DNA from: Ascaphus truei
Lineage: Eukaryota; Chordata; Amphibia; Anura; Ascaphidae
NCBI GenBank assembly: GCA_036426205.1
Contig: CM071568.1
Coordinates: 305,049,027 to 305,113,026 of the forward strand
DNA length: 64,000 nucleotides
Direction of reading: 5' to 3'
In this document: in pieces, positions 1 through 10,439 of the stretch
Layout: each line of letters begins with the position of its first letter
Position numbering within the stretch: the stretch's first letter is position 1
Program-made: the position numbers and the translations under genes
Notes under the pieces: generated by a model
What the model was told of the DNA's origin: nothing
What the model saw: only the letters and a program-made list of their open reading frames with translations
The model's database searches: none

Positions 1-85
1 AGAGATTCCTTAAACCATGAACCCTTTTTCAATTTTTCTTTGAAGGGCAGAGTCCCCTTGCATATCCCTGTAGAGATAAATGAAA

Positions 86-157
86 GAATAGAGGGAGGAA
101 AGGACAGAAGGAGAAGAGAGAAGAGGGAGGAGGAGGGGAGGGGGGATACTCATGGGA
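86..157 (+). repeat. Purine-rich tract
   Basis: A GA/GGA-rich run lies just upstream of the transposase exon at 215. The equivalent tract at 22828-22975 is pyrimidine-rich on the plus strand because that copy is inverted. On the transposase strand this is a G/A-rich stretch inside what may be an upstream intron. Confidence 0.6.
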
Positions 158-214
158 CCGGGATAGATAGTCCCCCCATCCCAACCTAATGTTAAAAAAA
201 AATTCTTGTTCCAG

Positions 215-664
215 GAATCATGAATAAAGTATTTCTCCAAGAGAAAATAGTGCCAGAGATTGTTGAATACATTACTCGTGATTTCCCATCTGATCACCGT
301 TTCTTCCAGGACAATGATCTGAAACACACCGCGTCTCCTGCCCATATTCTTACCAGCAGTATCAACTGGGTTAGGATGCCACAGGAGTAAGTTCGGTAAC
401 CGTTTCTCATTGTTTTAATTCACCTTTTTTCCCCCCTCCAATTAAAGATCTCCAGACTTGAATCCCATTGAATTGGTATGGCATCAGTTGAAGGATTATA
501 TCAGAAAAGTGGTGAAACCGTCCAAAAAGGATGAATTAGCAGAAGGAATAATGAGTTTCTGGAACAACATACTCACCGTACAAAGATGCAATAAATATAT
601 CTATCATCTTGCGACCGTATTGCCTATTCTTTTAAAGCGTAATGGGCAGGCCACAGGAAAATAG
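215..664 (+). pseudogene. Tc1/mariner-like transposase, C-terminal part (DDE_3 type)
   Basis: The stretch encodes the end of a Tc1-like DDE transposase, which cuts and pastes transposon DNA. The first exon has a GIMNK-type start and a DND-KHT motif holding the second catalytic Asp. The second exon has SPDLNPIE with the catalytic Glu, followed by a WHQLKDYIRK helix, and ends at TAG 662-664. The N-terminal helix-turn-helix region and first catalytic Asp are absent. A 61-bp GT-AG intron (387-447) separates the exons, and a good 3' splice site (TTCTTGTTCCAG) lies just before 215. Small frameshifts near 330 break the first exon. Two further copies exist at 6159 and 22774. A domesticated spliced gene is possible, but the truncation and frame breaks favour a dead element. 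Confidence 0.75.
387..447 (+). other. Putative 61-bp GT-AG intron in the transposase
   Basis: The donor is GTAAGT and the acceptor is a pyrimidine-rich run ending in AAAG. Removing it joins a split Glu codon so that MPQE runs straight into SPDLNPIE, the expected family sequence. The inverted copy has an equivalent intron at 22536-22603 with both splice sites kept although its interior differs (a 22-base G run on the plus strand). Confidence 0.6.
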
Positions 665-767
665 TAAGGTACTGTACTGTATTATAAGTACAGGTAAGTA
701 TGTCATTCAAAATAACCATTTTATATCAGCCCTTCTCCACTTTCTACTGTACAGTATACAGTATAAA

Positions 768-985
768 GTATTTTAATCTGGTCTGTAACTGTTTCATACG
801 CCCATAATATATATTTTCTTTAACTGTGCATGCAATGTCTTGTATATAATGTATACCCTGTTCATTTATGTAACTGTATTTGTAACCATGTATTATTTGT
901 CTTAACTTTGTGCCCAGGACATACTTGAAAACAAGAGGTAACTCTCAATGTATTACTTCCTGGTAAAATATTTTATAAATAAATT
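768..985 (+). repeat. LINE 3' tail (CR1/L2-like family R1)
   Basis: This is a member of a family found also at 21990-22210, 25815-26145, 31460-31770, 53305-53580 and 61405-61673. It ends in an A/T-rich tail with AATAAA-like repeats. The 25815 copy extends into sequence coding for the last residues of a LINE reverse transcriptase, which is the basis for the LINE call. Confidence 0.6.
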
Positions 986-999
986 AAATCCAGCACAGG

Positions 1000-1125
1000 A
1001 TGTGTCTAACCTACAGTAGTATAGTTATACAGTATATACAGTAGTTACAATACAGTATACTGTATACAGTATAAATAAGTGACTTACAGTACAGTAGTTT
1101 GGCATACAGTAGTTATACTGTTTAT
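1000..1125. repeat. TACAGTA/TACTGTA short palindromic repeats
   Basis: Many overlapping TACAGTA, CTGTATA and ATACAGTAT words occur here and, inverted, at 21800-21975. Such runs are common at the ends of Tc1/mariner-type elements, but no clear terminal inverted repeat could be drawn. Confidence 0.5.
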
Positions 1126-1375
1126 AGTTTGTCTTGCTAACATGTACCAGACACTTTTGATATTATGAGTATCCTTTCTTCAAGCAAGATCCATATTGTT
1201 TCAACATATACATATTCGAACTTTTCATTATATATTGGTAGCAACGATTCATAGAACATTGTTCTTTTTTTTCTCTCTAGCTGGAAGGTGGAGAGGGAGG
1301 GGTGGCTGTGTAAAAGTCACGGAACACAGCATGTCCCGCCCGGGAGGAAGGCTATGATCGGGACAGTACATAGGG

Positions 1376-1530
1376 GTGTTTGGGGGGGGGGGGAAAGGGG
1401 GGTTGGGGGGGGGACATGGGGTGTGTTTGGGGGAGGGCATATGGGGGACATGGGAGGGCATATGGTGTGTATGGGTGGGGCATATGGGGGGGGTGGCATA
1501 GGGGGACACAGGGGGGTATCAGCCATGGGG
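1376..1530 (+). repeat. G-rich minisatellite (GGGGG/CATATGGG units)
   Basis: Runs of 4-10 G separated by ACAT, GCATAT or TGTGT make irregular units of about 15-25 bp. Copies lie at 7290-7440 and, as C-runs, at 21408-21560. Four or more G-runs in close series could form G-quadruplexes. Proline- and glycine-rich open frames here are artefacts of composition. Confidence 0.75.
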
Positions 1531-1932
1531 TCACTCTCCCATAAACCTTATCATAGGAAACACACGGACTGATGAAACAAGGAAGGTTACACGGCATTGA
1601 GCACAGTTGTAGTTAAGTTAGTAAATATAGCTAGTTAAGTTACAGGGTATAGGCTAAAGGATCATACGCTCAGATTTATTAGTCTTAGTCGCTTATGGGG
1701 AATTAGAGATTAGGGATGGAGATGTTGTATAGTTTATAGTTATATAGGTAAGTTGCTAAAGAAAGTTCGGAGATCTCGGGAAGATAAGTTATACAATATA
1801 AGTTATGTCACATAAATTGTATGTTGTTACAGACGATGCTATATAATGTGAGTTTGCAAATAATGTAAATAATAATATATAAATAATGTTTATGGGGTAT
1901 AAGGGCAGGCACAGGTAGGCGTTAAATACATG
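1531..1932. other. AT-rich stretch without recognised genes
   Basis: Unique-looking AT-rich sequence, conserved at 7445-7846 and inverted at about 20190-21400. No coding potential or RNA gene is evident. Confidence 0.5.
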
Positions 1933-2968
1933 TGTAGCCCCGGTAAGAAATGGGGGCTATATATCTTTCTCCTACTGGTGTAAGTCCTGTTAAGGGCAGG
2001 CCGCCAGTAGTTATCATGGGTTTTTCCCCCACATCAAGCCCTGCCTTGAGTGATAGAGGCAGGCCCCTGATTCTGTATGCAGGCCTGATGCAGAGGGGAG
2101 GGTCCTGCTGACATCATGAGGGGTGGGGCTGTCTAAATTTAGTGGGCTGTTCCTGTAAGTGACTGGTCTGTTATGTCCTGGGAGCTGAGGAGTGAACTCT
2201 AGTCTGTTGGAGTTGAGTTCTGTTCTGTCCTGGGAGCAGAGAGTGCGGCTGTTGCCTGGGACAGGAGGCACGTGCGGGGGAACCTGGGTTGGCGCACACG
2301 CGCGGTGGATGCTGGGTTGGGTCCCCACCCTCCGTCCCACGTTGGGAGGGGGAGCAGGCCCACAGACAGCAGGCCGGACACCCTGCTTGCCCTGCGGGAT
2401 CTCGGGGCTGCGAGTGATCCAGGGGGGGGCAAGCGCCCCCCCTTGCCCCCTCCTGCGGACGCCCATGCCCCTCACCCGGCTGAGGGGGGGAGATCTACCC
2501 TCACCCAGAGAGTACATCCTGGAGGTGGGGGTTGGGGTATTGAAGCCCCAAAGAGCCCATCCTGCTAGGGTACAGCCTGGAGGAGAGGAGTGGAGGAATA
2601 TACCTGTACATTTGGAAGCACTGCTGCACATGACTTGCTGCTGTGAAATGAACTGCTGCTGTGTGCGATATTAAGGACAATAAAGACATTGCTGTTTTAC
2701 ATAAAGACTGTATGAGATTGGGCTTTCTCTGGGAAGATTCCAACCTATCCCCTAGGTTTCGCCAGAGAATGGAGGCACTGCACCACCACCACCACTAAAG
2801 ATGAAGGCATATACCCCAGAAGCCTGTCCCTGTTATCCCCAATACCAACACGGGAGACTCAGGCCCTCCTGTTCTAAGCGGGTATGCACCACCATAGTAC
2901 ACATAGCCAGCCCTCACTACACCCTAGAGGTCCAATCTGCGACCGGGGGTGGGGGAACATGGGTTACA
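1933..2968 (+). mobile_element. Solo LTR, family S1 (about 1.04 kb)
   Basis: The stretch begins TGTAGCCCC and ends GGGTTACA, giving TGTA...TACA ends, and is flanked by CATG (1929-1932) and CACG (2969-2972), a 4-bp target duplication with one change. The inverted arm shows the site without the insert near 20173-20190 and 20991-21010, with the two flanks joined directly, so the boundaries are well supported. An AATAAA lies near 2680 and a TATATAT motif near 1955. No internal retroviral genes remain. Confidence 0.7.
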
Positions 2969-3640
2969 CACGCTTGGCATGTAACACATATCTGAAATAC
3001 ATATAGTAGATGAGAGTTAGGTAAGAGATATGAACTAGGTAACTAACGTTAGATAAATAATAAAATCAGGGTTAGGCAATAAGTAAACAGAAAAAAGAGA
3101 TACCTCGCTCTAACTCAAAATGTGCCTATTTTGTGCTGCCAGGGAGTGGGACTGAAATGGACATATAGTAAATGGAATGTGTCAGAGACACAATCCACAT
3201 AAAGACTCCCTTTACAAAGCGCACCACAGACCAAAAGTTTATAATATAATGTTAGATCTTACCAGGGTTATACACTAACAATTAATACTAAAAATAAAAT
3301 AAAAAAGGCTTTATTTATATTATTATAATGAAATCTAAATGTGTCGTGAATGTTTAACTAAAAGTAGCAAGTAGGTGAATCACATCTACAGACAATAATG
3401 TGTATTCTCGTAGTTCAGATGATAGAAAATCCCCATTTAATTAGAATAGGGGTGAGGAGGACAAAGACTCGTGGTCATATAGTCAATGATTAGAGTAATC
3501 TCTGAGTCTTAGCATATAGGTGTCCTACAAGCTATGTCGACCTAGGGCTTTTGATCTGCATGGACATACAGTGTTGCCCATATACCGTATGAATTGTTAA
3601 TACAATAGCAAATTAATGCTCCAGAAAGACCCCTCTCATG
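2969..3640. other. Unassigned AT-rich block
   Basis: AT-rich sequence shared with 8781-9340 and, inverted, with 19640-20160. No open frame, RNA gene or known element end was recognised. The last 100 bp resembles a unit of the array at 9453-10330. Confidence 0.4.
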
Positions 3641-4086
3641 GTTCAGATATTATGATAACTCTTTGTCTCCCTCAATGTCAGAAATAAATGGTGCTGAAGA
3701 AAGGGTGCTTTATGTGGGTTAGTTTGTGTAAACATTTTTATGGAATCAATTTGCTGTTCATGAAATATACTAAAATGTATTTGATTTTTTAATTTTATTA
3801 AGAATGAAATGCATTTGTATAGAAATATGTTTCACAATAAATGACCTTAACTTTTGAGGACTTCTTGCTTTTTTTGCTTTCTATTGGGTGTTAATATGTT
3901 GCTGGAATATTGTTATCATCAGTGGTTGACAATCACCAAAAATCTACTCGCACCCCACCGCTATACCAAACGTGTGCTCTTGGGCCAAGTTTACTCGCCC
4001 GGGGGTTAAATCCCTCTCCCCGGGGCAGCAATGTATAGGTTTTGTTCGAACACTGGTTAGTCACTAAATTCTTATACTCTTTGGTG

Positions 4087-4365
4087 GAATATTTGTTATG
4101 TATAACCCTAGTTCAGGGTGTTGGAAACAATTCAGTACTGAGTATGATCTCCTGTCACACCCAAGTAATTACATGGGAGAACCATTTGCTTGTTCAGTGG
4201 GGAAACAATTCAGTGTTAATGGTCATGCTCTTCAAAACCAACAAATTCAGGCAGGGAGAGGCCTTTCACATGACAGATATAGGAAAAAGTTGTCTTGGAT
4301 GAATGACCTCACAACCACCCATGATTCACACGGAAATAATTTGCTGTTCCAAGTGTGGTAACCAT
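4087..4365 (+). pseudogene. Decayed C2H2 zinc-finger exon fragment
   Basis: Short pieces of the finger pattern survive (KQFS, LLSH, degenerate GE-F linkers) but Cys and His ligands are mostly lost and frames shift between fingers. It is the inverted counterpart of 25000-25556. At its 3' end it runs directly into the L2 piece at 4366, so sequence present between the two in the other arm is deleted here. Confidence 0.55.
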
Positions 4366-4800
4366 CGGATACTGGCGGGTAGGGCATTCCAGAGGTGTGG
4401 GGGCAGTCAGTGAGTAGCTTTAAGGCAGGAGAGGACTTTAGATACGAAAGGGGTAGAGAAAACTCCTTGAGCGAATGAAGAGTTGGGATGGCGTATAGCA
4501 AGAAGTTAGGGCTGAGATGTAAGGAGAAGCAAAGGTGTAAAGCTTAACACAGTGAGGAGAGAATTGTGTGTGATACAGGATTTGATATGACTAGGAGAGG
4601 GTTTTCAGCAGGGGAGAGACCGCTGAAAGATCTAGAAAGAGTAGAGTGATTCTGGCAGCAGCGTTTAGGATAGATTATAGGGAGGCAGGAAGCCAAACAC
4701 AGAGGGTTACAGTAATCAAGACGGAAGAATGAGGGGTCTGTGTCCAGTTTAGTCAGTTGAGCAACAGGGAAAGGGCGTATCTTTGTGTAAGAGATGTGTG
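4366..4800 (-). mobile_element. L2/CR1-type LINE, 3' RT fragment
   Basis: On the minus strand this reads as the end of a LINE reverse transcriptase, with traces of an LDYCN motif and an NAAARIT-like stretch. It is a truncated inverted counterpart of 24236-24995. Reading frames are interrupted and the element is not active. Confidence 0.6.
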
Positions 4801-5650
4801 TGCAAGGTGCTAGCATGGGGCTCCCTCTGGGCTCCGTTGACCCTGTTGGTTCCTCCCGGTTTCCCCTTCATTCCCTTACCTGCGGCTGCGGCTGTGACCG
4901 ACAACAGAGAATGGGAGGGTGCGGGGAGGGCTGTGGATGGGAACTGAGGCAAATCTGAACAGTTTGCAATGGCGTTCACGTCGCTGACGGCTACTTTGGC
5001 AGGCACCTGCCATCTCGTTAGAAGCATTGCAATGTGTGCGAGACGCTCGCGAATTCGCAGGACAATCGTGCAAATGCGGCCATAGGTAGAGGCGCCAAGC
5101 AGGGACTACATATCCACATGAGCCTCTGGGACAAAATCACACGCGGCGTATCAGCCAATAAGACTCCGGAATCCTCCTGCTCTACAGATAGATACTTTTT
5201 GTTTCGCTGCAAGCCATGCCATTCGGAGCTGGACAAGGAAGGGGTAATAGGCCAGACTCCCCTATTGGGCCCCAGCTATCCATGACTCCCCTGTGTAGCT
5301 TGTGGTTGCTGCAGAGACACACTGCCCAGTAGAACCAGAGCATAGGGACAAAGCTTAGGACGTGGCTGAATCCTGGCCAGGGTGACTGGGACCAGATCAT
5401 CCATCTATCCCACAGAGACTCTAAGGTGGTACATCGAAGCAGGACCACCCACGTAGAGCCGGAGGCAGGCGCGTTCACGCTTCAGATCGTGGATCCCATA
5501 TTCTGTGAGCGCACAGATTGTGGACAATCCCAGGTATTTCATCTCACCAAGTGCACCAACCATACATGGGTTAGTGGGGGGCAGGCGATGTCAGAACACA
5601 CGTCGGAGGTGATTGACTCCGTGGACAACAGAGTGTTGGGTGCTTGGGCA
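4801..5650 (-). promoter_or_regulatory. GC-richer segment with a conserved splice donor (promoter/first-exon candidate)
   Basis: The segment is much richer in GC and CpG than its surroundings. On the minus strand it carries a GCAG|GTAAGGG-type donor near 4880. The same donor is kept in the inverted copy (24118-24126, plus) and in the noisy copy near 29762. This could be a first exon with its promoter. Small open frames near 5426-5656 match no family I recognise. Confidence 0.3.
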
Positions 5651-6158
5651 TTTTAGTACTTGTGATTAAAACCCCACGAGGTGATATCAAGGGCAATGGG
5701 GAGCACGGTGAAGGGTGTACGACCCTGCGAGGCGTGTATGTTTTTGAATGTTTATTATTAGTCTGCAGTAAAACTGTTATACCTATACAATTGTGTTTTT
5801 TTGTTTCATCAACTTTTTTTATTGGTTGTCAAGGGATAAACAATTAGTAATATAACAGCGTTTCAAAAGGGGTATCTTTACAAAGCATTTTGGATATACA
5901 TGTAACAAGTCCCAGAACCTTGTACTCAAACAGATCTATCGTACAATTCCAGAGATTCCTTAAACCATGAACCCTTTTTTCAATTTTTTCTTTGAAGGCA
6001 GAGTCCCCTTGCTATCCCTGTAGAGATAAATGAAAGAATAGAGGGAGGAGAGGACAGAAGGAAGAGAGAAGAGGAGGAGAGGGGAGGGGGGATACTCATG
6101 GACCGGATAGATAGTCCCCCCCTCCCAACTAATTGTTAAAAAAAAATTCTTGTTCCAG

Positions 6159-6601
6159 GAATCATGAATAAAGTATTTCTCCAAGAGAAATGTGCCAGAG
6201 ATGTGTTGAATACATTACTCGTGATTCCCATCTGATCACCGTTTCTTCTCAGGAACAATGATCTGAAACACACCGGCGTCTCCTGCCCATATCTTACCAG
6301 CAGTATCAACTGTGTTGGATGCCACAGGATAGGTGTCGGTAACCGTTTCTCATTGTTTTAATTCACCTTTTTCCCCCCTCCAATTAAAGATCTCCCAGAC
6401 TTGAAATCCATTGAATTGGTATGGCATCAGTTGAAGGATTATATCAGAAAAGTGGTGAAACCGTCCAAAAGGATGAATTAGCAGAAGGATAATGAGTTTC
6501 TGGAACACAACTCACCGTACAAAGATGCAATAAATATCTATCAGCCTTGCGACCGTATGCCTATTCTTTTAAAGCGTAATGGGCAGGCCACAGGAAAATA
6601 G
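6159..6601 (+). pseudogene. Tc1-like transposase fragment in unit A2
   Basis: The same two-exon fragment as at 215-664, with extra single-base indels such as an insertion in the DND region and deletions in the last exon. The splice donor is degraded (GATAGG instead of GTAAGT) in this copy. Given the error pattern of the whole unit, these changes may be sequencing errors. Confidence 0.6.
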
Positions 6602-7289
6602 TAAGGTACTGTACTGTATTATAAGTACAGGTAGTATGTCCTTCAAAATAACCATTTTATATCAGCCTTCTCACTTTCTACTGTACAGTATAACAGTAAT
6701 AAGTATTTAATCTGGTCTGTACTGTTTCATACGCCCTAATATATATTTTCTTTAACTGGCATGCCATGTCTTGTATATATGTATACCCTGTTCATTATGT
6801 AACTGATATTTGTAACCATGTATTATTTGTCTTAACTTTGTGCCCGGAACATACTTGAAAACAAGAGGTACTCTCAATGTATTACTTCCTGGTAAAATAT
6901 TTTTATAATAAATTAAATCCAGCACAGGATGTGTCTAACCTACAGTAGTATAGTTATACAGTATATACATATTTACAATACAGATACTGTACAGTAATAA
7001 AGAGTGACTTACAGTACAGATTTGGCATACTTAGTTATACTGTTTATAGTTTGTCTTGCTAACTGTACCAGACACTTTTGATATTCATGAGTATCCTTTC
7101 TTCAAGCAAGATCATTGTTTCCACATATACATTTCGAACTTTTCATTAATATTGGTAGCAACGACTTCATAGAACATTGTTCTTTTTTTTTCTCTCTAGC
7201 TGGAAGGTGGAGAGGGAGGGGTGGCTGTGTAAAGTCACGGAACACAGCATGTCCCGCCCGGGATGGAAGGCTATGATCGGGACGTACAT

Positions 7290-7440
7290 AGGGGGTTTGG
7301 GGGGGGGGGGACATGGGTGTTGGGGGGGGTGACATGGGTGTGTTTGGGGAGGCATATGGGGACATGGAGGGCGTATGGTGTGTTATGGGTTGGGGCATAT
7401 GGGGGGGGTGTGCATAGGGGGACCCAGGGGGGTATCAGGC
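7290..7440 (+). repeat. G-rich minisatellite, A2 copy
   Basis: Same family as 1376-1530, with different G-run lengths. G-run length is unreliable in the noisy unit. Confidence 0.6.
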
Positions 7441-7846
7441 CAGGGGTCACTCTCCCCATAAACCTTATCATAGGAAACACAACGGACTGATGAAACAAGG
7501 AAGGTTACACACGGCGTTGAGCACAGTTGTATTAAGTTGTAAATATAGCTAGTTAAGTTACAGGGTATAGGCTAAAGGATCATACGCTCAGATTTATTAG
7601 TCTTAGTCGCTTATGGGGAATTAGAGATTAGGGATGGAGATGTTGTATGTTTATAGTTATATAGGTAAGTTGCTAAAAAAGTTCGGAGATCTCGGGAAGA
7701 TAAGTTATACAATATAAGTTATGTCACATAATTGTATGTTGTTACAGACGATGCTATATAATGTGAGTTTGCAAATAATGTAAATAATAATATATAAATA
7801 ATGTTTATGGGGTATAAGGACAGGTACAGTAGGCGTTAAATACGCG

Positions 7847-8780
7847 TGTAATCCCCGGTAAGAAATGGGGGCTATATATCTTCTTCTCTCCTACTGTGTG
7901 TAGTCCGTTAAGGGCAGGCCGCCAGTAGTTATCATGGGTTTTTCCCCCACATCAAGCCCTGCCTTGAGTGGTAGAGGCAGGCCCTGATTCTGTATGCTGA
8001 TACAGAGGGGAGGGTCCTGCTGACATCATGAGGGGTGGGGCTGTCTAAATTTAGTGGGCTGTTCCTGTAAGTGACTGGTCTGTTATGTACTGGGAGCTGA
8101 GGAGTGAAGTCTAGTCTGTTGGAGTTCTGTTCTGTCTGTCCGGGAGCAGAGAGTGCTGAGCAGAGAGAGAAGATGGCTGGGAGTTTGAAGGAGACAGGGA
8201 AGGAGACGCTCAGCACCTTTAGTAGAGCTATGTGCACTGTAGTGCTGGGACCAATCCCTCACCCTGCTGAGGGGATATGGGGGGGGGAGATCTACCCTCA
8301 CCCAGAAGTAAATCCTGGAGATGGGGGTTGGGGTTATTGAAGCTCAAACAGCCCATCCTGCTAGGGTACAGCCTGGAGGAAGAGGAGTGAGGAATATACC
8401 TGTACATTTGGAAGCACTGCTGCACATGACTTGCTGCTGTGAAATGAACTGCTGCTGTGTGCGATATTAAGGACAATAAGACATTGCTGTTTTTACATAA
8501 AGACTGTGTGAGATTGGAATCTCTCACCCTGGGACCAGGGCTTTCCTCGGGAAATTCCAACCTATCCCCTAGGTTTTCGCCAGATGAGGGCTGCAGCACC
8601 ACCACCACACTAAAGATGAAGGCATTCACCCCAAACCTGTCCCTGTTATCCCCAATACCAACACGGGAGACTCAGGCCCTCCTTTTCTAAGCGGGTATGC
8701 ACCACCATAGTACCATAGCCAGCCCTCACTAACACCTAGAGTGTCCAATCTGCGACCGGGGTGGGGGAACATGGGTTAAA
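7847..8780 (+). mobile_element. Solo LTR S1, A2 copy
   Basis: Counterpart of 1933-2968, beginning TGTAATCCCC and ending GGGTTAAA, shortened by several deletions. It sits at the same site between the same flanks, so it arose with the tandem duplication rather than by new insertion. Confidence 0.65.
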
Positions 8781-9452
8781 CACGCTTGGCATGTAACACA
8801 TATCTGAAATACATATAGTAGATGAGAGTTAGGTAAAGATATGAAACTAGGGTAACTAACGTTAGATAATAATAAAATCAGGGTGGCAAAGTAACAGAAA
8901 AAGAGATACCTCGCTCTAACTCAAAGTGCCCTATTTTGTGCTGCCAGGGAGTGGGACTGAAATGGACATAGTAAATGGAATGTGTCAAAGAGAGACACAA
9001 TCCACATAAAGACTCTTTACAAAGCGCACCACAGCCCAAAAGTTTATAATATAATGTTAGATCTTACCAGGTTTACACTAACAATTAATACTAAAATAAA
9101 ATAAAAAATGCTTTATTTATATTCTTATAATGAATCTAATGTGTCATGAATGTTTAACTAAAAGTAGCAAGTAGGTGAATCACATCTACAGACAATGTGT
9201 ATTCTCGTAGTTCAGATGATAGAAAATCCCCAATTAATTAGAATAGGGGTGAGGAGGACAAAGACTCGTGGTCATATAGTCAATGATAGAGTAATCTCTG
9301 AGTCTTAGCACATAGGTGTCCTACAAGCTATGTCGACCTATACACCTGGTACATATCTTAGTCCTATGATTTCATGGGTAAGTGTTTTAGATTTATATGA
9401 TCTCCATAGTGGGTAAAATCAGTAGATCGTCTTAGCCACAGAGTGGATTTTG

Positions 9453-10330
9453 ATCTGCATGGATCTTGATATTGCCCATATCCGTGTAAATTGTTGTTAC
9501 AATGCAACTAGGTGTTCCAAAATGCCCCTCTCTCCTGATTCAGGTGGTATCGCTGTTCCCAGTCACGCATATCATAGATCCTTGTACACATGTAAGTATG
9601 GGTGTAATACATATATCTGCTAAAACTGTCTTTACAAATAAAACACAAACCCTGGCGTTATTTCATGTTTTAGTGTGTATTTACCCACTTATGGCTTGTG
9701 ATTTGCATGTACATTATATTTGCCCATGTATCGTGTGAATTGTAGTTACAGTAATACGTCAGAGCTCCAAAGAGCCCCTCTCACGATTCAGATGGTATAC
9801 TCTTGCAGATCATAGTATATCATAAGACCATATAATGTAGTGACAATGTACTGCTATGCCTGTCTTAGCAAAGAAAAACATAATCCCTATATATATATAT
9901 ATGTGTGTGTGTAGTGAGTAGGGGTAAAGAGGGCCAAAATTCGTGGTCATAAGTGGATCGTGTTAACCATAAAACAGGGCTTATGATCTGCATGGACATA
10001 CAGTGTTGCCCGTATACCGTATGAATTGTTAATACAATGGCAAATTAATGCTCCAGAAAGACCCCTCTCATGGTTCAGATATTATGCTGTTGCAGATCAC
10101 AGTATATCATGGGCCCCGTATATTCAGGTAAATATGGTGTAGTAACAAATTAAATGTGCATTCAATATTGCCCCTTTATCCTGTAAATTAATATTACAGT
10201 GGCAAATCCGAGCTCCAGAGAGCCCCCCTCACAATGTAGGTGGTGTGTTCATATATTTCACATTATATCATAGGACCGTATGTTGTAGTAACGTGTACTG
10301 CTGTGCCTGTCTTGGCAATGAAAGCTGAGT
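9453..10330. repeat. Array of about four divergent 150-270 bp units
   Basis: Units start near 9453, 9702, 9970 and 10155. Each carries in order a GATCTGCATG-like word, ATTGCCC, a GTGTGAATTGT-like word, a run like GCTCCAGAGAGCCCC and a CAGATC/ATATCAT stretch. A fifth unit lies at 3550-3650. Units are too diverged for a recent satellite. The array lies just downstream of the PLE 3' end in the element's orientation. Confidence 0.55.
9885..9912. repeat. (TA)n(TG)n microsatellite
   Basis: Alternating TA then TG dinucleotides. Confidence 0.9.
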
Positions 10331-10439
10331 CATATATTGCACCGCTTCATAGTGGCGTCCATACTGCCAAACGGGTACTCATAAGAACTACTACGTCTGT
10401 ATATCAAAAGTATCGGATGGATAGACCTTAAAAGCTTGC

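Larger units (their letters stand above)
1..5950. repeat. Tandem unit A1 (cleaner copy)
   Basis: Positions 1-3640 recur in the same order and orientation from 5951, so the left end is a direct tandem repeat with a period near 5.95 kb. The unit contains a Tc1-like transposase remnant, a G-rich minisatellite, a solo LTR, an AT-rich stretch, a zinc-finger remnant and an L2 piece. Relative to the second unit it lacks the stretch corresponding to about 9340-9965. Confidence 0.8.
5951..10090. repeat. Tandem unit A2 (indel-rich copy)
   Basis: This repeats 1-3640. Up to about 9.3 kb it differs from unit A1 mainly by scattered one- or two-base insertions and deletions, many in homopolymers, and less by substitutions. 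Features inside it (transposase remnant, minisatellite, LTR) are the same as in A1 but broken by frameshifts. The pattern resembles uncorrected long-read error more than evolutionary decay. Confidence 0.75.

Noticed and set aside
1249..1597. Pro/His-rich and Gly-rich open frames
   Set aside because: They are translations of the G-rich minisatellite in several frames and carry no family signature.
1955..1962. TATA box of the S1 LTR
   Set aside because: It lies only about 20 bp from the LTR start, which would leave almost no U3; kept as a remark only.
2014..2674. Overlapping open frames of 160 and 205 codons on both strands
   Set aside because: They lie inside the solo LTR, are biased to Pro/Gly/Arg by GC-rich sequence, show no domain, and are broken in the A2 copy.
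5426..5656. A 76-codon frame as a possible host gene
   Set aside because: It is not kept open in the inverted or B2 copies, and no known motif is present.
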